From positions 434,001 through 498,000 of the forward strand of contig JACOEK010000003.1 in NCBI GenBank assembly GCA_024998595.1: a DNA stretch of 64,000 bases, in the 5' to 3' direction. Every line of letters begins with the position of its first letter. The first letter of the stretch is position 1. This document shows positions 42,637 through 50,883 of the stretch, piece by piece. Below the pieces are notes generated by a model. That model saw only the letters and a list, made by a program, of their open reading frames with translations. It made no database searches and was not told the DNA's origin. The position numbers and the translations under genes are program-made. This DNA is from Nitrospira sp. (lineage in GTDB: Bacteria > Nitrospirota > Nitrospiria > Nitrospirales > Nitrospiraceae).

Positions 42637-43572
42637 GTGTCGGCGTCGCTGACCAGCGCATCCCCGCGATGGAATCCCTGGAAGCTCGGCGGATTGGGAT
42701 GGAAAGAACTTGGGCAACGTCTGTGGACGGACAGCCAGAAGGATGAAATATTCGGCCGTGCAGCTCAACTGGCGTACTACTTCCTTCTGGCCCTCTTTCC
42801 TGCTCTGCTCTTCATGACCGCATTGCTGGGCCTCTTTCCGCTTGAACAGGTGCTGCCGGAATTAATGACCTACCTCCGGACGGTGCTGCCGGCGGATGCT
42901 TTGTCGTTGCTCCAAAAGTATTTGGACAGTGTGGTGACCGGAACCGGGAGCGACATCCTCTCGCTCGGCCTCCTCGGAGCGCTCTGGGCGTCCTCGAGCG
43001 GAGTGACGGCCATCATGGAATCGCTCAACGTCGTGTATGGCGCGGAGGAGACCCGCCCGTTTTGGAAGGTTCGTCTTGTCGCCGCGCTGCTGACCATTGG
43101 TCTCGCGGCGTTCATCATCGTCTCCATTACGCTGATCCTCTATGGCGAGCGGATCGGCGAATGGATTGCCGACATCGTAGGACTGGGATGGCTGTTCCTG
43201 CTGACGTGGAATGTCCTGCAGTGGCCGGTCGCGATCGTCTTGATGTTGTCGGCACTCGCGATCATTTACGCCGCCTGTCCCGATGTCGAACATGATTGGC
43301 GATGGGTCACACCGGGATCCGTCGTCGCAGTTCTACTCTGGATGGGGGTGTCGTTAGGCTTTAAAGCCTACGTCGATCATTTCGGCAACTACAATGCGGC
43401 CTATGGATCGATTGCCGGGGTGATCGTCCTCATGCTGTGGCTTTATTTGACGGGAGTGGTGATCTTGCTGGGCGGCGAAATCAATGCGCAGATCGAGCGT
43501 GCGGCCGCAGCGCTCCGCTCCTCTCCTCGATCCACGCAGGGGCCCGCCCTGGTCGCTTCTCGTGCGGAATGA
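42637..43572 (+). CDS. YihY/BrkB-family membrane protein
   Basis: 311 residues from the GTG at 42637 (AGAGGAG site). Six membrane helices, GRAAQLAYYFLLALFPALL and FGNYNAAYGSIAGVIVLMLWLY being diagnostic. Family members are inner-membrane proteins of unknown transport role. An ATG at 42538 lies inside the previous gene and is less likely. Confidence 0.88.
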   Translation: MSASLTSASPRWNPWKLGGLGWKELGQRLWTDSQKDEIFGRAAQLAYYFLLALFPALLFMTALLGLFPLEQVLPELMTYLRTVLPADALSLLQKYLDSVVTGTGSDILSLGLLGALWASSSGVTAIMESLNVVYGAEETRPFWKVRLVAALLTIGLAAFIIVSITLILYGERIGEWIADIVGLGWLFLLTWNVLQWPVAIVLMLSALAIIYAACPDVEHDWRWVTPGSVVAVLLWMGVSLGFKAYVDHFGNYNAAYGSIAGVIVLMLWLYLTGVVILLGGEINAQIERAAAALRSSPRSTQGPALVASRAE

Positions 43573-43605
43573 GAGAGACCTAAGAGCGAAGGAGAAGACA
43601 GTTTC

Positions 43606-44793
43606 ATGAAACCTGGATATGTCGATACGTTGGGCGAGGACACAGCGCGATTACCCGGCCCAGACGATCCCGCCGTTTCGGCAGCGAATCGGCATTTGTG
43701 GGAAATCACACCGATACGGGATCTGCTCTGGTTGGGCGGAATTCTGTTTCTGCTCTGGTTCGGCTATTACCTGCGCGGAGTGTTTACGCCCGTCCTTGTC
43801 GCGCTGCTTCTGGCCTACCTGGTGAACCCGGTGGTCAGGCGAGCGGAGTCGGCCTGGCATGCCCCCCGAACGGTGACGATTTCCATCATCTTGTTCCTCT
43901 CTGCCCTTCTGCTGGGAGGACTCGTGACCTGGCTAGGCCCGCTACTCGCGGAACAGGTGCAATCTTTCGCTGAACGGGTGCCTGGATATCTTCAAAGCAT
44001 CGCCAAACAGTACCATGTCACGCTGGGTGATTTTTCGGAACCGCTTTCAACGATCGCCACCAATCTCCGGGATGATCCCCTCTCGATTCTGAAACCGATT
44101 TTTTCCGGTACCGGCCAGGCATTCGGAGTGCTTGGGGCCGTGATCGGGACCACCGCGGACGTCACCCTGGCTCTGGTATTGATTCCGATCTATTTCTTCT
44201 TTTTCGCCTGGCACTTCGATAGTGCCCTCACGCATCTCAGACGGTATATCCCGGCCAATTATCGCCCTCGAGCGCGCCATATCGTGCGCAGAATGGATGA
44301 GGCGGTCAGCGGGTTCTTCCGAGGGCGTCTGACGATCGCTCTTGCCTCTGCCGTTCTGTATTCAGCCGGGTGGGCTCTGACCGGTGTACGCTATTGGTTC
44401 ATCCTCGGGCTTATCACCGGCATTCTCACGATCATTCCTTATGCCTCCTTGATCGGGTGGCCATTGGCCATTGTATTGAAATACCTAGACGGATTTTCCT
44501 CCGGTGACGGCGCGTTCGACCTCATGACCGTCGTCGTCTGGCCTTCCGTCGCGTACCTCATCGTGCAGTTCATCGAGAGTTGGCTGCTGACGCCCTGGGT
44601 GCAAAGCCAATCCATGGAAATGAACGCCGTCACCGTCCTGATCGTGGTGTTCATTGGCGGGGCGCTGGGAGGTTTTTACGGCCTCTTACTGGCCATTCCC
44701 GTTGCCGCTTGTATCAAGATTCTGTTGCAGGAGCTGGTACTCCCGCGCTTAGAACGAAAAGCCGCGGCGCTGTCTCCCTCCTTTAATCAGTGA
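43606..44793 (+). CDS. AI-2E family transporter (PerM-like)
   Basis: 395 residues, eight predicted helices (PVLVALLLAYLVNPVV, the hydrophobic ILTIIPYASLIGWPLAI loop and GFYGLLLAIPVAACIKI). AI-2 exporters and permeases of unknown substrate belong to this family. GAAGGAGAAG ribosome binding site before the ATG. Ends with a stop overlapping the upstream GTG of the next gene. Confidence 0.88.
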   Translation: MKPGYVDTLGEDTARLPGPDDPAVSAANRHLWEITPIRDLLWLGGILFLLWFGYYLRGVFTPVLVALLLAYLVNPVVRRAESAWHAPRTVTISIILFLSALLLGGLVTWLGPLLAEQVQSFAERVPGYLQSIAKQYHVTLGDFSEPLSTIATNLRDDPLSILKPIFSGTGQAFGVLGAVIGTTADVTLALVLIPIYFFFFAWHFDSALTHLRRYIPANYRPRARHIVRRMDEAVSGFFRGRLTIALASAVLYSAGWALTGVRYWFILGLITGILTIIPYASLIGWPLAIVLKYLDGFSSGDGAFDLMTVVVWPSVAYLIVQFIESWLLTPWVQSQSMEMNAVTVLIVVFIGGALGGFYGLLLAIPVAACIKILLQELVLPRLERKAAALSPSFNQ

Positions 44794-44804
44794 AAGGACA
44801 GACG

Positions 44805-46556
44805 ATGACGAGCACTGTAGCGGACATTTTGGTTGAGCGGCTGATCCAGTGGGGAGTAGATACCATCTTCAGTCTGCCGGGCGACGGCATCAACGGCATT
44901 TATGAGGCCTTGCGAATACACCAGGACAAAATCAAGTTGGTCCTGGTCAGGCACGAAGAATCGGCCGCCTTAGCTGCCTGCGGGTATGCAAAATTCACGA
45001 GGCGGCTGGGCGTGTGCCTCGCGACCTCTGGACCGGGGGGGATCCATCTCCTCAACGGGTTGTACGACGCGAAATGTGACGGACAGCCGGTGCTCGCCAT
45101 CACGGGGCATACGTACCACGACTTGATCGGAACCCACTATCAGCAGGATGTGGACCTAGACCGGCTCTGCGCGGATGTCGCCGCTTACAGCCAGAGAGTC
45201 ATGAGCCCGAGCCACGTCGGCAACGTCCTCGATGAAGCGATCAAAACGGCTATCTCACGACGGACAGTGGCCCATATCACCATTCCAAAAGATATTCAGG
45301 ATTGGACCGTCGAAGATCACGGATCCAAGGCAAACATTCCCGGCCATAGCGGCGATCTGTACAGTGACCCCTTACCTCTCCCCTCCCGATCGCTGATCGA
45401 GAAAGCCGCCGCCGTCATCAACGCGGGATCCAAAATTGCCATCCTGGCAGGGCGCGGCTGTCTAGGTGCCCGAGCAGAAGTGCTTCAACTGGCCGAGTTG
45501 CTCGGCGCACCGATCGTCAAACCGCTCCTCGGCAAGGCGGTGGTGCCTGATGACCATCCTCTGACCACCGGCGGGATCGGGCTGCTCGGGACGGCCCCTT
45601 CGCAGGAGGTGCTCGAAGCCTGCGATACCCTCATCATTGCGGGCACAAGCTTTCCTTATCTGGAATTTTATCCGAAACCAGGCCAGGCGCGGGCTGTCCA
45701 GATCGATCTAGATGCCGCTCGCATCGGCTTGCGATATCCAGTGGAGGTCGGACTCGTCGGACATTGCTGGGACGTCCTTCGCGCATTATTGCCTCTCCTG
45801 GAGAAGAAATCGGATCGCGGGTTCCTCACCGTCGCGCAAGCCAGCATGCAGCAATGGAATGCACTCATGGAAGAGCGTGGCACGAGAATGGATGCACCGC
45901 TCAAACCTCAGGTGGTCGTACGCGCCGTCAATGAATTCCTGGCCGACGACGCCATCATCTGCTGCGATACCGGAACCGTCACCACGTGGGCGGCCCGGCA
46001 CATCACCATCAAAGGGAGCATGGAATTTTCGGCCTCCGGTACCCTCGCTTCGATGGGAAACGGTCTCCCCTATAGTCTGGGAGCCGGTATCGCCTATCCG
46101 GGGCGACAGATCGTCTGTATCGCGGGAGACGGAGGATTCACGATGTTGATGGGTGAATTGGCCACGCTCGTGAGGTATGCCCTGCCGGTGAAAATCATCG
46201 TCCTCAAAAACAATTTGCTCGGGATGATCAAATGGGAACAGTTGGCATTTGAAGGTAATCCACAATATGGCGTGGACCTTCAGCCCATCGATTTTGCGAT
46301 GTTCGCGAAAGCCTGCGGGGCGGCGGCATTTACGGTGGAAGATCCGCGCCACGTTCGGGACGTGCTGCGTGAAGCCTTTGCTGTCCCAGGCCCGGCCGTG
46401 GTGCAGGCAGTAATCGATCCGTTAGAACCGCCGCTGCCCGGGAAAATTACCACGGCGCAAGCGTGGCAGTTCGCAAAGGCCTTAGCCAGGGGACAAGGTG
46501 ACCGTTGGAGCATTCTCAAAACATTGGTTGAAAGCAAAATTCGAGAAGTGGTCTAA
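44805..46556 (+). CDS. Thiamine-diphosphate enzyme (pyruvate oxidase/PoxB-like)
   Basis: 583 residues from the ATG at 44805. Three-domain ThDP fold: N-terminal PP domain (FSLPGDGINGIYEAL, catalytic Glu in RHEESAALAACGYA), central domain, C-terminal Pyr domain with GDGGFTMLMGELATL and the distal Asn-Asn of the ThDP motif (LKNNLLGM). Most like pyruvate oxidase/PoxB or acetolactate-synthase-type decarboxylases; a ubiquinone dehydrogenase would act at the membrane. Substrate not proven. It follows the AI-2E gene closely. Confidence 0.85.
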   Translation: MTSTVADILVERLIQWGVDTIFSLPGDGINGIYEALRIHQDKIKLVLVRHEESAALAACGYAKFTRRLGVCLATSGPGGIHLLNGLYDAKCDGQPVLAITGHTYHDLIGTHYQQDVDLDRLCADVAAYSQRVMSPSHVGNVLDEAIKTAISRRTVAHITIPKDIQDWTVEDHGSKANIPGHSGDLYSDPLPLPSRSLIEKAAAVINAGSKIAILAGRGCLGARAEVLQLAELLGAPIVKPLLGKAVVPDDHPLTTGGIGLLGTAPSQEVLEACDTLIIAGTSFPYLEFYPKPGQARAVQIDLDAARIGLRYPVEVGLVGHCWDVLRALLPLLEKKSDRGFLTVAQASMQQWNALMEERGTRMDAPLKPQVVVRAVNEFLADDAIICCDTGTVTTWAARHITIKGSMEFSASGTLASMGNGLPYSLGAGIAYPGRQIVCIAGDGGFTMLMGELATLVRYALPVKIIVLKNNLLGMIKWEQLAFEGNPQYGVDLQPIDFAMFAKACGAAAFTVEDPRHVRDVLREAFAVPGPAVVQAVIDPLEPPLPGKITTAQAWQFAKALARGQGDRWSILKTLVESKIREVV

Positions 46557-46596
46557 GGAAAGAACGTGTAGACGGTCTACTAAACGAGGATAACCT

Positions 46597-46968
46597 ATGG
46601 AGCCGATCGGCCGCCGAAGATGGGTGATTGCGGAGGGGTATATACCGTCCCAAAGCCATGGGCCGGAGCCCCAGATGACGAGTCATGAAACAATGTGCAT
46701 CCTCAATTCATCGGATCAGGATGCGACGGTGCAGGTCACAATCTTCTATGCCGACCGCGAACCGGTCGGACCCTACATCATCCATGTTCCAGCCCGCCGA
46801 ACAAAGCATGTCCGCTTCAATGATCTGAAAGATCCCGCCCCCATTCCACGGGATACAGACTATGCCAGCCTCATCGACTCAAACGTGCGAATTGTCGTCC
46901 AACATACGAGGCTGGATTCACGACAGTCTGAAAATGCCCTCTTCAGCACGATGGCATTTCCCGTCTGA
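46597..46968 (+). CDS. Anabaena sensory rhodopsin transducer (ASRT) homologue
   Basis: 123 residues. The conserved core RWVIAEGYIPSQSHGPEPQM, TSHETMCILNSSD, EPVGPYIIHVPARRTKHVRF and IPRDTDYASLI is that of ASRT, a beta-sandwich tetramer first known as the soluble partner of a sensory rhodopsin and later proposed to bind carbohydrate. No rhodopsin gene is in the window, so here it is probably an orphan with a metabolic role. GAGG site before the ATG. Confidence 0.88.
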   Translation: MEPIGRRRWVIAEGYIPSQSHGPEPQMTSHETMCILNSSDQDATVQVTIFYADREPVGPYIIHVPARRTKHVRFNDLKDPAPIPRDTDYASLIDSNVRIVVQHTRLDSRQSENALFSTMAFPV

Positions 46969-47056
46969 ATTCGGTCCGCATCTAGAGCGGACCCGTCTGC
47001 CCCGATCATTCCTGAAGATCTCTGTAGACAAAGAGATCTCCGCACCAAACGTTAGA

Positions 47057-47323
47057 TCACGCCGCCCGCACGGTTTCGGCCTGAGTCGTCGTCGCCACCT
47101 GCGCATAACGATTCCGTAGAATGACTTCATCGGTGATGTCGCCGCACTGTACGCAACGCATGGCCATGAACCAATATCCGCCGAGGCTTTCCCCGATATC
47201 CATGCAACGTTCATCGACCAGAAAACCGCCGCAGCGCAAACAACGGCAGGTGTCCGCTTGAACAGGAGCAGGGGTCTGTCTGGTTCTCCCGGCCAGGGGG
47301 ATTGTTCTCATCGTGGCGTCCAT
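47057..47323 (-). CDS. Zinc-ribbon small protein
   Basis: 88 residues from the ATG at 47323, with an AAGGAG site. Two Cys pairs (CLRCGG, CVQCGD) and a further Cys form a zinc ribbon; there is no DNA-binding helix I can identify. A longer frame begins upstream but lacks a site. Its leader contains one half (CCTAG on the plus strand, 47438-47442) of the dyad motif; the other half is CCCCC, so I do not count it as a site. Confidence 0.65.
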   Translation of the reverse strand: MDATMRTIPLAGRTRQTPAPVQADTCRCLRCGGFLVDERCMDIGESLGGYWFMAMRCVQCGDITDEVILRNRYAQVATTTQAETVRAA

Positions 47324-47469
47324 ACGGGTCTCCTTTCGTCGTGATCCTGATTGGCTTCGGCGGATGCTTCCACCGATTGTCATGATCACTGATAACAGTC
47401 CCGTACGTTTGACTCTACTAGCACTCCCCCCAGGTCCCCTAGTAAAGCACCCTGGCGAAATATCGCAGG

Positions 47470-50085
47470 CTATGGACTCAGCCGGCGCACCATATTCTTC
47501 GTGATGCGTTGTTTCGTGGTGAAATAGGCTTTCCATGGATCCTGTCGCAACCGGCCTAGTCGCTCGGTAATATTTTCGAGCGTGAAATGATCTGAACGCA
47601 TGTCGATCGATAATTCCTTCCACGCGAGAGGGACCGATATCGGCGCGTTGGGCCTGGCGCGCGTGGAATAGGCCGCCACGGCCGTGGCGCCTCGGGAGTT
47701 ACGCAGGTAGTCGATAAAAATCTTGCCCTTGCGCTTGTGTTTGGACATGTTCGCGAGAAATCGTTCCGGAATTGCCCGCGCGAGATGATCCGCAATGGCC
47801 CTGGAGAACCCCTTGACCTCATCCCACGTATGCGCACGTTGCAACGGGACCACGACATGAAGCCCCTTGCCTCCGGTCGTCTTCACGAACGAGACCAAAT
47901 CCAATTCTTCGAGCAACGTGCGCAGCAATTGAGCCCCTTCGATCACCAATGGCCAGCCGACCGCCGGATCCGGGTCGAGATCCAGGATCATTCGGTCCGG
48001 CCTTTCAAGTTGGTCTCGCTTGGCGCCCCAGGTATGCAGCTCCAAGACGCCCATTTGTACCAATCCGACAAGCGCCGGAAGGGACTCGGCCATCATGTAC
48101 CAGGATGAGCCTGTATCGTCTGGAATCTCTACCCGGCCAACTGTGTCGGGCATATGATCCCCGGCATGCTTCTGATAAAAGCATTCTTTCTGATAGCCTT
48201 CCGGACAACGGACCAGCGTCAAGGGCCGATCTTCCAGGTGAGGCAGAATCCACTCGCTGATGGACTCGTAGTACTGCGCCAGCGTCAATTTGGTCACACC
48301 CTGCTCAGGAAACAACAGCCGGTCGGAATGACTCAACGTAACGCCACTGACCACCGACGGGCCATCAGACGATCGAGCGTGCACCGTTGAGGAATCCTGA
48401 GTTTGAGGTTTTCGGCGCGCGCGAGCTTTTCGGCCCTTCGTGGAGGTTTTTGGGGCAGAGGGGCTCGAAACAGGCCGTTCATGAGTGATCGACCGCGCGT
48501 CCTTGTCTTCCCGCAAGCCGTGAAACGACGCTTGCCGCAGCTGCCCCTCATTTGTCCATTCGGCAAAGGCCACTTCGGCAACTAGAGTCGGTTTGACCCA
48601 GTGCACCCCGCGAGCTTCGCTGCCGACCGGCGGATTCACGAATGAGGGCTGCTTCTTCTCAAGCTTCTTCAACCGTGCGTGCAGTTCCTTCAGAGAGCGG
48701 TCCGAAAATCCCGTTCCCGTGCGGCCGGAAAATTGAAGCCTGCCCTGGGCGTCGTAAACACCGAGGAGTAAGGCCCCGAAGGCGCTCCGCGAGCCGGAAG
48801 GGTCGGTAAATCCTCCAATCACGAATTCCTGCCGGTGTCCGCACTTGACCTTGACCCAGTTGCGGTTTCGGCCGGAGAGATATGGGGCATCGGCTCGTTT
48901 GGCGATCAAGCCCTCCATTCCGCTCCGGCAGGCCTCGGCAAAGGCAGCGTCCCCCTTGCCGGAGATATGATCGCTGTACTGAATCAAGGAGGAAGACGGT
49001 CGATCGTTGAGAAGAGCGGAAAGAAGACGCTTGCGTTCCACGAGGGGGACATCCCGCAGATCGTATCCGTTCAAATACAGAAGATCGAAAACGTAATAGA
49101 GCAGATTGTTGTCCGAGCGCGCATCAAACGCATTCTGTAATCCCTGGAAGCTGATGCGGCCGTCCGGCAGCAACGCCACCACCTCACCGTCGAGCCAGGC
49201 AGAGCGGCCGGAGAGTTCCTCTATCGCCGCAGCGATATGGGGCAACTTCGCAGTCCAGTCATGGCCGTTTCTGGTGAGCAACGTGGCCTCGCCGTCTTTC
49301 AGGCGGCACAAGATTCGGTACCCGTCATATTTCAGTTCGTGCACCCAGTCCTCCCCTTCCGGAGAAGCCGTGACCAACGTCGCCAGTTGCGGAACGATCC
49401 GCTCTTCCTGGGGCGCTTTGCGCGCGCCGGCGACCGGAGCTTTTGTCGCAATCCGTGGCGAGGCACGCTTTTTTGTGGATCGCGCTGAAGATCTGTTCGA
49501 GTGCCAGACCGCATGGGCTCCCGATGCGATCTCCTCAATAGCTTTGCCGCTTGCGACGCTGTCTGTCAGGCGGTCGGTCACTTGGCTTTGCCTTCCTCTT
49601 CGGGCTTCCGCATCCTGTTCTTTGATCAGCAGCCAATTTTCTTTGCCCGCCTCTTGACGGCCTCCCATCCGCACCAGATTCCAGATCCCCTGCAATTTTT
49701 TTCCGTGCAGAGTGAATTTGAGCCGCCCACGGCGGTAACTCGCTTTCGCATCGCCGATCGGTTCCCAATAGCCTTGATCCCAAACCAATACCGTGCCGCC
49801 TCCATACTCCCCGGCCGGAATAATGCCTTCGAACGAAGCATATTCGAGTGGATGGTCTTCGACATGGACAGCGAGTCGCTTCTGGGCCGGATCCAGACTG
49901 GGGCCTTTGGGGACCGCCCAACTTTTCAACGTGCCGTCCAATTCCAGCCGAAAATCGTAATGGAGCCGGCTCGCGGCATGTTTTTGAATGACAAAGCGAA
50001 GGCGGTCGCCCGCGGGAATTTCTTCCCCCTTCGGTTCGGGCGTATTGCGGAAGTTTCGTTTTTTCCAATATTGGCGAAGGCTCAT
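47470..50085 (-). CDS. ligD: LigD: phosphoesterase, ATP-dependent ligase and polymerase
   Basis: 871 residues from the ATG at 50085 (GAGAGGAGC site). N-terminal 3'-phosphoesterase domain (HAASRLHYDFRLELDG), ATP-dependent DNA ligase core with the adenylated Lys (VHELKYDGYRILCRL), and C-terminal primase-polymerase domain with LDLDPDPA. Acts with Ku in non-homologous end joining. Domain order PE-Lig-Pol as in Pseudomonas LigD. Last gene of the minus-strand operon from 55958. Confidence 0.95.
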   Translation of the reverse strand: MSLRQYWKKRNFRNTPEPKGEEIPAGDRLRFVIQKHAASRLHYDFRLELDGTLKSWAVPKGPSLDPAQKRLAVHVEDHPLEYASFEGIIPAGEYGGGTVLVWDQGYWEPIGDAKASYRRGRLKFTLHGKKLQGIWNLVRMGGRQEAGKENWLLIKEQDAEARRGRQSQVTDRLTDSVASGKAIEEIASGAHAVWHSNRSSARSTKKRASPRIATKAPVAGARKAPQEERIVPQLATLVTASPEGEDWVHELKYDGYRILCRLKDGEATLLTRNGHDWTAKLPHIAAAIEELSGRSAWLDGEVVALLPDGRISFQGLQNAFDARSDNNLLYYVFDLLYLNGYDLRDVPLVERKRLLSALLNDRPSSSLIQYSDHISGKGDAAFAEACRSGMEGLIAKRADAPYLSGRNRNWVKVKCGHRQEFVIGGFTDPSGSRSAFGALLLGVYDAQGRLQFSGRTGTGFSDRSLKELHARLKKLEKKQPSFVNPPVGSEARGVHWVKPTLVAEVAFAEWTNEGQLRQASFHGLREDKDARSITHERPVSSPSAPKTSTKGRKARARRKPQTQDSSTVHARSSDGPSVVSGVTLSHSDRLLFPEQGVTKLTLAQYYESISEWILPHLEDRPLTLVRCPEGYQKECFYQKHAGDHMPDTVGRVEIPDDTGSSWYMMAESLPALVGLVQMGVLELHTWGAKRDQLERPDRMILDLDPDPAVGWPLVIEGAQLLRTLLEELDLVSFVKTTGGKGLHVVVPLQRAHTWDEVKGFSRAIADHLARAIPERFLANMSKHKRKGKIFIDYLRNSRGATAVAAYSTRARPNAPISVPLAWKELSIDMRSDHFTLENITERLGRLRQDPWKAYFTTKQRITKNMVRRLSP

Positions 50086-50148
50086 CTTGCTCCTCTCAGC
50101 TATGCAGAGGGCGGACATCCCGAGCATGAAGAGTCATGGAGGTCTCGA

Positions 50149-50877
50149 TTACAGGTCAGCCATCATCCCCCGCAGCATCCTCGCATTTTTAACCGCGTAA
50201 CCGGCCTCATCGTTATCGAAATACACGTAGACATCTTTGTCGCAGCCGGTCCATCGGCGGATACGCCGGCACCAATTCTTCAGCGTCGCCAATGAATAGT
50301 CGCCCTGGTACTTGTTACCGGGACCGTGGAGGCGCACGTAGACAAAATCGGCTGTCACTTCCATGGGCGTCACGCTTCCGCCCAACTCGAAGAGGCAGAA
50401 GGCCACGTTATGTGTCTGCAGAAGGCGGTAGACCTCAGGATTGTGCCAGGTCACATTCCGGCATTCGATGCTGTATCGGTGCGAAGCCGGCAGTGCCCTC
50501 AGAAAACGGCTCAAACGTTCGGGATTGCAGCGCCAATGGGGCGGCAGTTGAAATACAATCGGCCCGAGCTTCGGGCCGAGATGACCTGCGGCGCTCATCA
50601 ACCTTTTCAGCGGAGGGGCAGGATCGAGCAGTTTCTTCTGATGGGTGAGGTAGCGGCTGCCCTTGACCGCGAAGCAAAAGTCCTGGGGCGTAGCATCCTT
50701 CCACCTCTCGAACGTACTCGGTGAAGGCAGGCGATAAAAGCTGTTGTTGATTTCGACGCTGTTCAGATCACGCGAATAATAATCCAGCATCGCTCGCGGT
50801 GGAATGCTGGCCGGATAATAGCGTCCTCGCCAGTGTGCATAATGCCATCCAGACGTCCCGATGCGCGCCACACCCAC
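50149..50877 (-). CDS. DUF72-domain protein
   Basis: 242 residues, typical TIM-barrel-like DUF72 protein (RIGTSGWHYAHWRGRYYP, NSFYRLPSPSTFERW, FAVKGSRYLTH, YVYFDNDEAG). Enzymatic role of the family is unknown. Seven bases after the debranching gene start side; 64 bases before LigD. DUF72 proteins occur often near DNA repair or stress genes. Confidence 0.9.
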   Translation of the reverse strand: MGVARIGTSGWHYAHWRGRYYPASIPPRAMLDYYSRDLNSVEINNSFYRLPSPSTFERWKDATPQDFCFAVKGSRYLTHQKKLLDPAPPLKRLMSAAGHLGPKLGPIVFQLPPHWRCNPERLSRFLRALPASHRYSIECRNVTWHNPEVYRLLQTHNVAFCLFELGGSVTPMEVTADFVYVRLHGPGNKYQGDYSLATLKNWCRRIRRWTGCDKDVYVYFDNDEAGYAVKNARMLRGMMADL

Positions 50878-50883
50878 AATCGA

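Noticed and set aside
47427-47442. Dyad site on the minus strand before the zinc-ribbon gene
   Set aside because: Only one half-site (CCTAG) matches; the other half is CCCCC, so the palindrome is absent.
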